A stretch of DNA of 64,000 nt from Ascaphus truei. Taxonomy: Eukaryota > Chordata > Amphibia > Anura > Ascaphidae. The stretch is from assembly GCA_036426205.1 (NCBI GenBank), contig CM071568.1, positions 215,555,245-215,619,244 on the forward strand. The letters run 5' to 3'. Positions 34,494 to 45,637 of the stretch are shown here, in pieces. The position numbers and the translations under genes were made by a program. The notes under the pieces are model-generated. The model was not told the DNA's origin, made no database searches, and saw only the letters and a program-made list of their open reading frames with translations. The stretch's first letter is position 1, and every line of letters begins with the position of its first letter.

Positions 34494-36686
34494 TCTTATA
34501 TTGAACAAATAAATACAATATGTGTATATATATATATAATTTGCCAGCTTAGATTACACCTTTTTAAAGGTGGTATTATTTAGGCACTTTTTGATGATCC
34601 AAAGAACAATATATCTTTAAGATACTTCACTTCTATAACTTCAGAATAGATCTGACTTGCGGCTATGTTATCTTTATCTTTAAATGGTTTTCTCAGGGAA
34701 ATAATTTTTACTCTCCCCCCCCCCGCCCCCCCCCCCAACTTTTACATGAATAATATTATCATGTGATACCATTCTACAGATAGCTGCATTACTGCGTATG
34801 AGATTCATTTAGACATTTATATGTGCTTTGCAAAACAAACATTAAATAAAAACATATTAAATATATTGTTGGGGCTTCAGTAAAAGAGTTCACATACTGT
34901 ATATTTTGTACAAGAGTTTGTAGAATAAGGGTCATAAATTAAGTTTTATAAAAATGTCCATTGAGTTGAACTTTTTACTAGTCTAGCTGGGTACTACATA
35001 TTCTTACTATATTTAATATTAAAGTTGAAAAACGTTATATTTTAGCACCAATGAAAAATAAGGTTGGGGATCCTTGCTTTAGAATGATCTTGTTACGGGG
35101 AGGAAATAAATCACTTTTCATAGTCATTAAATTCTTAGCCTTCCCCCCAGGGACTGCAAACTCAGATGCTGGTGTGTAATGTGGACATCTGTTCAGCGGG
35201 ACCAAGACTGAGGCCATCGGCTTATTTTTCAAAGGACTCCCTTTTGGTTTGTTTTTATTAATAACAATCCACCAACATATTAAACTGCTATTCCCCCTAG
35301 TTTGCAAAATTATTGAGAACATGGTTATCATTAGAGGAGATTGTTTCTCATAGCAATACATAAGGTTATAACTGTAAGGAAATATTTATCGCCCATTTAT
35401 TTTATTTGTTTTTTCCCACGCAAACCATTTAAAAAGAATTTGTCGTTACTTAAAAAAAAAAAAAAAACACATGCAGGGATGCATATTGTTCTTATGCATT
35501 TTTTGCCGTTGGATAGCTTAGATCGGACAGAAGATGATTTAGAAGATTGAAGGACGATAGTGTGCAAGTTAATGGCCTCTGCTTACTTTTATTTCTCTTT
35601 CAGAGTACCCCTTGTTTTCTTCCTCTAGCCAAACACTAGAGAACTTCCCCTCATTTAAATAAGTCTGTTAAGCCCAGGTTACTCATTCCCACAGAAACCC
35701 TCAGAAAATGTATACAGACAGGATTGCACCATCTCACCTAAAATGAAACACAAGTCTATACAACAATTACCAGTCATCAACAGAACCTCTTCAATAACTA
35801 CAGTAAACCAGGCTGTGGTAACAGTTTTTATTTATTTTTTGTGAGGAATATTTGGCTTATAGGAATGGTTACAACACTATCAGTGAGTATACAGCGGTAT
35901 AGTTTTGTAGTATTAGGAACCATTGCCGTTTATCTCTCATTTGTCAGCATGACTGGGCATAGGCTGTAACTTACTCTTGGCTGAATCACAATAGACCATT
36001 TTCCTATGCATCACGCACTGTGAAAGTGCATTGGTTAATTGGTTATACATTATTATACTACAGTGTATATTTGTGTTCATGGGTTTTGGCAATTCTTAAC
36101 ATTGTGAGATTTAGTAATGGTAATACAGAAACATATTTTAGTAAAGATGTATCATCTGTAATGTTTCATAAGATAATAGTGTTTGCTTAAAAACTTCAGC
36201 TCAACTATTGTTTCCTTTTGAGCTTTAAGAGGGAAAGTAGGCTTCAGATAAACAATAAAATAGGGTTAGACAAGGTCATAAACTGCTAGTAACGCCAGTT
36301 AAAATACATTTAATTTATTACATTGCTTAATAGGCAAGAACAAAATGATGTGTTATAATGGTTCTCTTAAAGTAACATTAGATCCTACATTCATTTTAAA
36401 GGGCAATAATCAGTTAATCTGTTCAGTATTAAAAGAGTAATAAAGAGACGTGATAAAATTATAGCTGTATAATCTCGGGGATGGCAAAATCCTGTGCGCC
36501 TAAAATGTCAGTACTGGCACCTGTGCTGACAATCCTGTCAGTCACTGCCGCTACCGGCAACGGCACTCTTCCTAATGCTTTGCTAGCACAACCGCAAAGC
36601 ATGATTAGGTGCCGTTAGCACCAGCGGTGACTGACAGGCAAGGTAAAGAGCTATGGCCCATGGAGCTAACTTGTGGCACGGCTGTC

Positions 36687-36717
<31 letters not shown>

Positions 36718-37200
36718 CAGATACACACTGACACACACAGACATTAAGGCCCCCACTGATACTGTGTCTAAGCTTATTTAGCCTCTCAGAATGACGAGGG
36801 GACCCCTGTAGTATTGGGTAGACTTGGGAGTCTGGGCAAATATGCTATGTCAGTCTGTGTGCAGCTGCAGGGAGGTAACATGCTCTTCCTCTATTAGTTT
36901 ATTCATGTGCCTATTTGAGTCAGTTTGCTGTGTATCACTATATGTACCTATATGTATATAAACAAAGAAAGAAAACGCACAACCCATAGTGTTAATTTGT
37001 ATAAATGTATATGGTTATTAAGAATGCAAATTGAGCACTTATAACAATAAAATGGAAAACGAGCAGTGCCGATGTATAGTCACCAGCCAACTTTTGTAGG
37101 AGAAAATCTGAGCTCTGTAGTAGTTTCCACCAGCCTTGTTCAACAATCAACCAGGAGGGATGGTCCACAGCAGATAAGATGGAAAAAACAGTCCTTAAGG
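34494..37200. other. intronic sequence, mostly unique
   Basis: No gene was recognised. Notable items are a C-run at 34716-34737, (TA)n at 34525-34539, poly-A at 35451-35467, and a (TG)n microsatellite at 36689-36717. A possible repeat at 36960-37200 begins with an AAAACGCACAACCC tract. Confidence 0.5.
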
Positions 37201-37204
37201 AGGT

Positions 37205-37640
37205 TTTATCCACTACACAGGTTGCTGTATATTCAGCTCCCACCAAACCGCTAAGAATAGGTGCTGACTGCGGTCCATTGGTGAAGGCCAAAAGAAGAGG
37301 TTAGAGAGAGGAAGCGGGAATCACAAAGGAGGTCATCAATATGGCAGTTGAAGTCCCAGAGGAGAAGAGCAATGATTCTAAAGTCGGAGAAAGACAGAAG
37401 GGGATGGGTAGAGGTAGGGGAGCGATAGATTACCGCTACGTTGAGAGGGAGAAGAGAAAAAAGCGTTGAGCCTCAAAGGAAGAGAAAGAGGGAGGGGGAT
37501 GAAGGGTACATTAGTGGCAAATTGGCAAAATGTGAACTTGGGGCGCGTAATGTGGGAGAAAGAAAGGCCACCATAACAGAGAGCAGCTTCCAGTGCACAG
37601 TCAGACTGAGTGAGCCAAGTCTGTTATAGCAAATAAGTCA
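37205..37640 (-). pseudogene. LINE endonuclease fragment (L2/CR1 group)
   Basis: The reverse-strand translation contains VIYRSPTSTHPLLSFSDFR, then LLLWDFNCHIDDLLCDSRFL and SLTSSFGLHQWT. This corresponds to the conserved 'VIYRPP...F.DF...LLLGDFN.H.DDP...FL.L..SFGLHQ' blocks of apurinic/apyrimidinic endonucleases of L2/CR1-group LINEs. The catalytic 'GDFN' is WDFN here. An in-frame stop lies a little upstream, near 37597. The adjoining purine-rich plus-strand sequence, with short ORFs, is the antisense of this relic. Confidence 0.75.
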
Positions 37641-38578
37641 TGTACAGAGAGGAACTTGTTAGAGAGTAAGTGAGGATTTCAAAGGGCGCAGGAGAAAGGG
37701 AGAGGTTAATGGGATGGGTGTTGGGATAGAGCGGTTTTCACCATGATGAGGTAAAGTTGAATGTGGCAGGCAAGGATGTAGTGGAATTGACTTGTATAGC
37801 TGAATGCTTTAAAGGTCCACTTAGTTTCTAACTCTGGCGTTCATGATAAAGGAACACACACAAATCAAAACTTTAAAATGAACCTTGCAGAAAATCCCCA
37901 GTGCGTTGATTCAAAAAGAACCCTAAGCCAATCTATGTGAGATGCTTTACATTAAAAAAAATAATAATCAAAGCTGTTAAGTATAGCCTTTTTTAATGGG
38001 CTCATAAGCGGGACTGCTGGGTTTTTGTTCCTCTATTTAGTTCATTAGGGAACTTTAGACACAAAGGTACAGCTGTGAATTTAGTTTTAAATGGAGTTGT
38101 GACACTTCCATGAATAAAGGGGACAATTGCAGTAAAACCGCAAATTGTCATGAGCAATGCAAGACTTCTTCACTAGAGAACAGCAATATTTTTAAGTCTG
38201 TCCTTCCTTTTGTTTTGTTTTTGGTCATTATGGTTTCCTTCCCCTGCTCCTTTCCCTTATAGTTACTGGTGCTTGTTAGATTAATACCACATTTACAAAG
38301 CGGTGCTATGCCAAAATACATTTTCTAGACACCAGAAGACACCCTACGGCTCATACACTGAATAAGCAGCAAGGTGCCTTCTGTTCTCTTATGGTATAGC
38401 ATAATTCAGTATATATGGGCCCAAATCCCCTTGGGGTCTCATGCAACTGGTTGGATAACCATTCAGTGAAGCATTAAATCACGACTGAGTAGTTATAGAC
38501 TCATAGGGGAGTAATAAAATACATATTTTTTTAGCACTACATCAGATATTGTGCCTCAACTATTCTGTAACTTCTGCT
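37641..38578. other. intronic sequence without clear features
   Basis: The first ~150 bases may be continued LINE relic. Nothing else is recognised. Confidence 0.4.
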
Positions 38579-39331
38579 ATTATTTTATAAAAACATCTAC
38601 TGTAGCTGTAGTTTGGTTCTGGAGAAGTGTTTAGCATGCTGTGAATGGAACAACAATGGAGGGGGATTTGCTTCAGTGAAGCTTTCAGAAACTCCTCTTG
38701 CTAGCAAAGTATTTTATTCTGCTGTATTTGTTCCTGAGCACCCTACTGCTATATTTCTTGCTAAAAAATACAAAACATTATTCTGCAACTTCCTGGTATT
38801 ATTTTATTAAATCATCTAGGTGTATTTTGGTTCTGGGGAAGAGTTTTGCATGTTGTGAAAAGATTTAATGGACAGAAATAGGAATTGTTCTTAGATTTAG
38901 TTGAACAGAAGTTTGAAACTTTATAAGTCTTTTTCTCACAAATGCAACAGAGATCTACAGCGATTCCTGCTGCTCCATTTAACCTGGGAACAGTTTGTAT
39001 TGTTCATAGATCAAGTATCACAACCAACAAAACTACAAATCCTACTACAAACATTATGGGTGAGTTAAATGCAAGCCAAATTATATTTACTATGTTTCAA
39101 AGGTGTTCTTGGTGATTTTTTCTCGCAAGTTTTGTTCCCACTGCATTATATACAAACGTGGGTATTAGGAAAGCTGTATAGATGAATGGAATAGTGTAGG
39201 GGGATTTGCTTCACAATTAAAGCAGTTCAGTGAAGCTTTCGGAAACTCTTCTTCCTAACAAAATATTTGATTCTGCTTAATTTCTTTCCTGCGAACCCAC
39301 CCTAATGCTATATTTCCTGCTCAATAAAACC
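38579..39331 (+). repeat. diverged local duplication
   Basis: Two modules recur in the same order. Module Y (TTTTGGTTCTGG...AGAAG.GTTT.GCATG.TGTGAA) is at 38579-38645 and 38794-38862. Module X (GGGGGATTTGCTTCA...GAAGCTTTC.GAAACTC...GCTATATTTC) is at 38640-38771 and 39181-39331. About 320 unrelated bases separate the second Y and X. No ORF is conserved between the copies. Confidence 0.75.
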
Positions 39332-39403
39332 ATTGTGTTAATAGCTGATGACTTTTATCAGTTCTGATGTGTCCCTCTTTGCAGAGGAGGGACTCTTCTA
39401 AAC

Positions 39404-39785
39404 CAAGGGTGCGCAAACTGGGGGCGCGAGATTTTTCTGGGGGGCCTGGGCGGTTGCAGTGACCCCGCGCTCTTACCCAAGGCATCCAAATTAAATGCCG
39501 GGGGATCGCGTGAGGCCTCTGGAACCTCAACTTACTTTGGTTCAGCCGGCGTTTGGAAGCATCTCCATGGCAACACGCACATCAAATGACGCTGCGGGGT
39601 CATGCGGCGTGACATCACACACACGTTGCCATAGCAACCCCACATGTCATTTGACGCCGCACTGAGCGTATGGCGGGGGGGGGGGGGGGGGCGCGCCCGG
39701 GGGGGGGGGGGGGGGGGGGGGGGGGGCGCAAGCATTGGGGGACAAGTGGCAGGGGTGCGCAGGAGCAAAAGTTTGCGCACCCCTG
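39404..39785. mobile_element. hAT MITE, family 'GCGCAAACT', copy B
   Basis: The termini are CAAGGGTGCGCAAACTG and AAAAGTTTGCGCACCCCTG. The 8-bp duplication TTCTAAAC is perfect on both sides (39396-39403 and 39786-39793). Two long G-runs (39675-39691 and 39699-39726) inflate this copy. The Pro-rich reverse-strand frames across them are artefacts of poly-G. Confidence 0.95.
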
Positions 39786-39793
39786 TTCTAAAC

Positions 39794-40262
39794 TAATGTT
39801 TAGGATATGTGTGACAGAATTGGGCATCTAGCTGCAGCCACCCTGCTGCTGCCATTTAGCCGGCACGGACATCTCACCGCAGCCATTTAGCCGCTGCTAA
39901 GGTAAGGGCACAGGTTTTATTAGTATTGAGGGTTACGTTTAAAGGGTTAGGGTATAGAGTTAATGTCTTATGGTAAGGGGATAAGAATAGGGGCTTACCT
40001 TTACGGCAAAATGACCGTCAGCTAAATATCCCGGCGGCTAAATGGCGGCAGCGTGATGGCTGCGGCGTGATACCGGCGGCTAGATGTGCTAGACCGATGG
40101 GTGACATGTTTGTTAATTGTTAGGACTATGTTTAGTACTACCCTTTGCTCATATGTGATTGGCATCCTTTTCTATAAAATGGCCTACGTTTTCTTATTGG
40201 ATAAATCCCTTTTAGAAACTCAAACTACTTCATCTATGTATAAAGGAAAATCATTTTTAACA
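39794..40262. other. intronic spacer
   Basis: No gene was seen. The segment has repeated 'CGGC.GCTAAATGGC'-like motifs (39840-39900 and 40020-40090) arranged partly as inverted copies, possibly another unrecognised MITE. Confidence 0.4.
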
Positions 40263-40329
40263 TAGTGGTTTGCAGAAGTATTCACCCCCTACCAATAATG
40301 TGACATGTTGAAATGTACTGGGTGCATAA

Positions 40330-40499
40330 GGCTACGCTTATAGTGACGGCGACGTCAGGCTATGGTCGCTGGAAAAATCAAAATTAGATGACTTCCAGCG
40401 ATCGCGACTAAGCCGTCGCTCCGCGCTTACTATAAGCGCACGCGACGGCCACAATGCATTTGTTTTGACGTCGCTGTCGCCGGCACTATAAGCGCAGCC
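40330..40499. mobile_element. TWA-target MITE, 'CTTATAGTGCC' family, copy 3
   Basis: The termini are GGCTACGCTTATAGTG and CACTATAAGCGCAGCC. TAA is duplicated on both sides (40327-40329 and 40500-40502). It lies inside the Tc1 element, 65 bases from the left end, so it is younger than that insertion. Confidence 0.93.
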
Positions 40500-40559
40500 T
40501 AAGTATTCAGCTCCATAAGTCGGTATTTGGTAGAAACACCTTTTGCAGCAATTTCTGCA

Positions 40560-41500
40560 GTAGGATGGTGGCATTTTTGCCCATTCTTCACGGGAAAATT
40601 GATCCAGCTCTGATCTTACTTTGTTGTGGATCGTCGATGGACTGCAATCTTAAAGTGTCGTCATAAATATTCAATTGGATTCAAGTCAGGACGGGCCACT
40701 GAAGAACATCAACGTTCTTCTTGTTCAACCACTCCAGTGTGGCTTTGGCTTTGTGCTTTGGGTCATTGTTCTGCTGAAATGTGAATTTCCTCCCTAATGT
40801 CAGAGTCTAGGCTGACTGAAACAAATTTTCCTCAAGGATTCGCATGTACTTTGTCATTTATTCTCCCCTCCTATCCTGACAAACTTCCCAGTCCTCCTGA
40901 AGATAAGCATCCCCATAACATGATGTTGCCACCACCATGCTTGACAGTTGGTGTGACGTGCAGTGTTGGGATTGCACCAGATGTAATGCTTCAAATTTAG
41001 ACCAAAAAGTAAAATGTTTGTCTCATCTGACCAGAAACCCCTTTTCCACATCTGTAGTATCATCTATATACTTTTCCACAATCTATACGTGATTTTAAGA
41101 TGAGTGTTTTTGAGTAATGGCTTCTTTCTAGTTACCCATCCAAACAGGCCAGCTTTCTGTAGGGACTGGCTTATTCTTGATGTGTGATCACTGACTCCCA
41201 TCTCAGACACAGGACTTTGCAGATCTCTCAAGGTCATTGTTGGCTTCGAGTGACATCCCAAACCAGTTGCCAGCTTGCCCGGCTGCTCCGTTTCGGAGGG
41301 CCACCTGATCTAGGTAATGTCTGGATGATACGCTGCATCTTCCACTTCTTAATGATGGTCTTCACTGTACTGAGAGGGATAATCGGTGTCTTTGACATTT
41401 TCTTGTACCCTTCTCCTACTCTGTGCCTCTCTACCACTATCCCTGACTTGTTTTGCAAGCTCCTTGGTCTTCATGATTGCTTTGATGGATCACTATGCGA
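40560..41500 (-). pseudogene. Tc1 transposase pseudogene
   Basis: The N-terminal frame (41458-41234) reads MSKTPIIPLSTVKTIIKKWK and then the DNA-binding linker TLPRSGGPPKRSSRASW, as in Tc1 paired-like domains. The central part (41261-41064) has SVSDHT/ISQSLQKAGLFG-like blocks. The frame 41063-40854 has RGFWSDETNILLFG, which contains the first DDE aspartate in its 'WSDE' box, and a later 'GGGS..MVWG'-type block that has decayed. The remaining C-terminal catalytic part shows only fragments. Several frameshifts make it non-functional. Confidence 0.88.
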
Positions 41501-41847
41501 GTTGCAGCTTGAAAGTCTTTAAATACCTGAGGGAAATGACTTACAAGTTAAACCACTTTGATTACACACAGGCTAAAAGATTATAAAATTTGTGAAATTA
41601 TTTCAAACAATTCATTTGCACCTGCGCTGATTTTAGGGCTGCAGTAGCAAAGGGGTTGAATACTTATGCAACTGAGATTAATCTGTTTTTCTCTTTAAAT
41701 CTTACTGCACTTTCTAACTTTCTCACTTTCTGGAGTAGCTATTGTAGATTCTACATGTAAAGTCTAATTTGAAAGCGTTGTGGCGTATGCTAAGGTGCCA
41801 ACATAATGTGAACAATGTACCGGGGGCTGAATACTTCTGCAAGCCAC

Positions 41848-42343
41848 ATGCAAATCCCTTGATTCACATTTGATATGTGCACAAGTTATCGGTTTCCCCA
41901 CGATGAGCATACTGTATATGGGGGGGGGGGGGGAGTTCACAAGAAGTTATCCTTTAAGAAAAGAAGCTATTACTCTTTGGAAATCACAACTGTCTGATAG
42001 CACTGGGGTGCAAGTATAATAAAGGTTGCCGATCTTGCAAAAAAAATAATTTAATTTAAGAGTTTGCACGACAGATTTTTGCATTGCAGTGCCACTGGAG
42101 TCCAAAATATTTGATTTTTTTTTTCTTTAATAAAATTGGATTTCCTTTTCCTTTTCAATAACAACATTTTGCACCTCAGATGAATATTTATTTACCAAAT
42201 CCTGCTTGCTGCAAGTCAGCCAGAAACAGTAATGCTTTAGTGATTACTAAGTTAGCGTGGCATACTAAGCACTTAGAAAAGCAAGCCATTGTATGGCTGC
42301 TGGCTGATGGTTATTGTTAAGCGCTAAAAAATTAGGCTTTATG
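41848..42343. other. intronic spacer
   Basis: It contains a G-run (41921-41933) and A/T runs, and nothing else. Confidence 0.5.
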
Positions 42344-42351
42344 GCACACAT

Positions 42352-42626
42352 GAGGGGTGCGCAAACTGGGGGGTGCAATATTTTTTTAGTGGGGGTGTTT
42401 ACAGAGGCCCCGTTCTCTTCTCCAAAGCATTTAAATCAAGTGCCGGGGAACTGTGCGAGATCTCTGTAAGTTCCCTTACCTAGACTCGGACAGCTTCAGG
42501 CATCGCCATGGCAACGCAGCGGGGTCACGTGACATGACCCCACGGCATCATTTGGAGCTTGAGACAAGGGAAAGGGGGGACGAGAGCAGGCAGGGGGGCA
42601 CAGGGCAAAAAGTTTGCACACCCCTG
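42352..42626. mobile_element. hAT MITE, family 'GCGCAAACT', copy C
   Basis: The termini are GAGGGGTGCGCAAACTGG and AGTTTGCACACCCCTG. The flanks GCACACAT/GTATACAT match at 6 of 8, the differences being transitions. The interior keeps 'CATCGCCATGGCAACG' and 'CATGACCCCACGGCATCATTTG' in part. Confidence 0.85.
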
Positions 42627-42634
42627 GTATACAT

Positions 42635-42907
42635 TACAAAAACTTTAAAACATACGCACGAAACAGATTTTAAAAACTGATGGCTCAATGCTTTCACTTT
42701 TTTGCATCATTCGTGAATGTTACAAAGCAGTATTGTACCTGTCATTGTTTAAAAAAAAGTCTATACTGATGCATGTCAATGGACGATAAAGAAATATAAT
42801 AATTATTTTTCTCTTTAGTTGAGCTTCTACATTTTGACTGTGATGCTCATTCTTATTATTTGTGTAGCATAGCCTCCGGCCGCTACTTATTTTCCTGGGC
42901 CTACCAG
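42635..42907. other. intronic spacer
   Basis: Nothing is recognised between the hAT MITE and the LTR. Confidence 0.5.
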
Positions 42908-43599
42908 TGTAAGTCCTGTTAGGTGCAGGCAGTGGATGGTTTTAATTCCTTCAGAAAAGCCTTGTGTGCTTTTGCAGCCTTAGATATATTTGATGTATCC
43001 AAGGGCGGGCCTAGAACAGCTAGAAAGTGTCAGTCTGAGGGGTGGATACTGGTTGGGTCACTTGCTGATGTTATGGCCTGTCAGTATCCAGACCTGCTCT
43101 GTTATAGGGCAGGGTTACAAGCAAAACTCCAGGGTATAAATACTGGCACTTTCCTAAAAGTGGGTGTGTCCATTTCCTCCCTCTGTGGAGTGAGTAACAG
43201 CTACCCTGGGTCTCACTAGGAGGCCTAAGGAGGAGCACCGTGCAGAAGGCCTGGTATAGTAATCAAGCCCTATCAGTGATACCTTAACTAGGGGAAGCAA
43301 GGAAAGGAATGCACTACTGTAATATCCTGAACATGCAATAAACACTATTGTACCATCTATCCAAGTGATTCTCTGTCTAAGGACAAACAAAGGTGTCATT
43401 ATGGACCATCCTTCCATCCAGAGGATCCATTCTGACTGGAGGAGCTGCAACCACGACTAAGGTACCATGTAAACCCTATCCTGTTCTCCCCACAATACCG
43501 CTGAGCTCTCAGCCCTCTTGTTACCTCACAGGTACGCACCACACAGTAATATGGAGTAGCAGACCAAATCTCACTTAGGGTGGGGGTCCAAGGGCTACA
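42908..43599 (+). mobile_element. LTR (692 bp), 'TGTAAGTCCTG' family, plus strand
   Basis: It starts TGTAAGTCCTGTTAGGTGCA and ends TTAGGGTGGGGGTCC...GGGCTACA. A promoter-like GTATAAATACTGG box lies near 43134, and a polyadenylation signal AATAAA near 43338. It aligns along its length with the reverse-strand LTR at 44542-45479, which defines its ends. No target-site duplication is visible (ACCAG/TTTGT). No coding region adjoins it. Confidence 0.75.
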
Positions 43600-43604
43600 T
43601 TTGT

Positions 43605-44541
43605 ATGAGAGGAAACCGCTGTAAATTTACAATCCGATATCAGTAGGAAGGAAGAAAAAGAAAAAAAGTTTGAGACTTCACCGACATTTGAATATCTAGG
43701 GTGTGGACCAGTGTTTGTTTTATGTTTAATTGACACATTTAGAAGCACAGTTCTCAGAAATAGGAACGGGAATGTCTCTAAAATATGTTTGTCTTCAGAT
43801 TATTTAAAGTTAGTACTGTAATGAAGAACTTGTAGTATTCTGCACAGCTTGTTTTCTGGATGTCTCTTTAGACCGCGATGTTGTGGTCTGTGGTTGGTGA
43901 ATCTGTATGAATATGTACAGAACTTGGTAGATGTTCTTCACACTTCTAAGCTTCCAGTGTGAGGGTTTTTGTCACTTTTTTTTTTAACCCACCATAACCT
44001 ATTTAAGCTTACAGTGGAAATAATGACGGAGTTAAACACTTGTCAGATCCTTACCACTGATCATTTCCATTGATTGCAAAAGGGACATAACACCATAATT
44101 TTTACAGTTGAAAGCAGCTTACCTTTTACATTAGCCTTTAAATATTGTATGAAGTCCTGGCATCTTTTTATCATGTCTTTAAAGATGGTCAATAACTATA
44201 TGGGTGCATAGACCTAAAAGAGCACAATGTTACAGTTTGTCATGTGATATCTATAGGCAAGGCCCTGAATTTCAGGAGGCCAGTGATGGTGGTAAGTAAA
44301 TGAGCCTGCTCTCCAAAGCGATACTCATTGCAAATAAGGGTGACTTCTCTAACATGCATGATCCTCACAGCAAACTTTACCTTGACTGGCTTAGTCATAC
44401 ACTTACACTATTACACACAGTGGCAGTGTTTAGTACTGCTTGGAGGAATGCTACTGGCATGCAGCATATTGCTCTTTCAGCATTTTAATACTCAATTAAA
44501 AAAGTTGTCAAGTGCAATTAAATTGAAAAGTAATTTCACAA
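43605..44541. other. sequence between two opposed LTRs
   Basis: No gag, pol or primer-binding-site-like sequence is seen. It is AT-rich and appears to be ordinary intron. Confidence 0.5.
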
Positions 44542-45479
44542 TGTAGCACCCTTTCCCCCACCCTAAGGGAGACTGTGTCGCTAACGAAGTATTTTGGTGC
44601 GGTGCATAGTTGTGTGGTGGAACAGGAGGCCTTGAACTCTGCGGCTGGTGTGGGGAAGCATCAGGACAGGTTCTCAGAGTTGATCTTCCATGGTGCAGTG
44701 CCTCAAGCCGGTGAGGAGGATCCTGGTGCAGCCAGGATGGTCCCCACTGGCAACTCAGATAATGGCCCAGACAGCCACAAAAAGTATAGTTCAACTGAGT
44801 CTTTATTTACAGCAATAGGATGTTCACAGCAGGCACATTCCCTGGAGCAGCACCCACAAGGCTTGAGGCCCGGTAGGCCCCTCCTCAGCTCCTTTACCTC
44901 CTTCATGGGATAAAGGGTAAGATGCTCCCACTCCACAGGGGGTGGGGAGGGAGCACTGACTTCTGGGAGAGTGTCAGCTTATGTACCTCAGGGGAGTGGC
45001 TTGTAACCCTGCGGGTCCGATTCGGACAAGCATCACATTTTGTGCATGTGACCCAGCCAGTATCCTCCCCAAGGATGACACTCTCTCAGGTTGTTGTTAG
45101 GCCCGTCCCTGGATACAGAAAGGCCGCGCTTATAGTGCTGGTGACGACGACGCGACCGATGTTGTCACCCGCGAAAGTTATAATTTAACATTTCAGCGAC
45201 GTCGCTAGCGACAGGGTCATTGATTGATTCAGAGACAGTCACATGTGGCGACAGTCTCTGAAAAATCAAATTTACCCGGCTTCCAAATTTTTGGTTGCGC
45301 CATCGCTCTGTTGCCCGTCGCGCTTACTATAAGCGCTCGCAACGGAGTCAATTGTTTTGGAGCGACTTCGCGTCGCCGGCACTATAAGCGCAGCCACAGT
45401 GCATCCAGGCTGCAATAACGAGCTAGGCCTTCACGAGAGTGCTTATCCTTAACAGTGCCTGTGCATAGCAGGACTTACA
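44542..45479 (-). mobile_element. LTR, 'TGTAAGTCCTG' family, minus strand, interrupted by a MITE
   Basis: On the reverse strand it begins at 45479 with TGTAAGTCCTGCTATGCACA and ends at 44542 with TTAGGGTGGGGGAAAGG..GCTACA. AAATAAAGAC near 44797-44806 (reverse strand) is the polyadenylation signal. Shared blocks with the 42908 LTR include the GGATACTGG..GGGTCAC and CAGGGTTACAAGC segments and the CCTCTGTGGAGTG box. The 274-bp MITE at 45122-45395 interrupts it, leaving 664 bp of LTR. It abuts Penelope-like sequence on its right, but the left flank is not Penelope. Confidence 0.8.
45122..45395. mobile_element. TWA-target MITE, 'CTTATAGTGCC' family, copy 4 (274 bp)
   Basis: The termini are GGCCGCGCTTATAGTGCTGG and GGCACTATAAGCGCAGCC. 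The flanks AAA/ACA make a weak duplication. This long form keeps an internal hairpin (CAGAGACAGTC/GACAGTCTCTG) and a subinternal CGCTTACTATAAGCG palindrome. It interrupts the LTR, with LTR homology continuing on both sides. Confidence 0.85.
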
Positions 45480-45637
45480 CTGGGTTGATATGGCAACCCG
45501 TGTGACGCTCAATAGAGTGACTGCAATAATATCTGTACTGCGGATGCCATTCGGACGCTGTAACAAAGTAACAAGGTCATAAAGTAACAAAGTAACAGAA
45601 GGTAATGTAAGATTATCCATGTGTGAATCCTTTAGAT

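Larger units (their letters stand above)
40265..41847 (-). mobile_element. Tc1/mariner transposon with a nested MITE
   Basis: The terminal inverted repeats are GTGGTTTGCAGAAGTATTCA and, at the other end, TGAATACTTCTGCAAGCCAC. A TA sits at the left flank; the right TA has mutated to AT. Removing the 170-bp MITE and its 3-bp duplication leaves about 1.4 kb, a normal size. The transposase is encoded on the reverse strand and is broken. Confidence 0.92.

Noticed and set aside
39532..39827. Proline-rich reverse-strand ORFs
   Set aside because: They derive from poly-G runs inside hAT MITE copy B.
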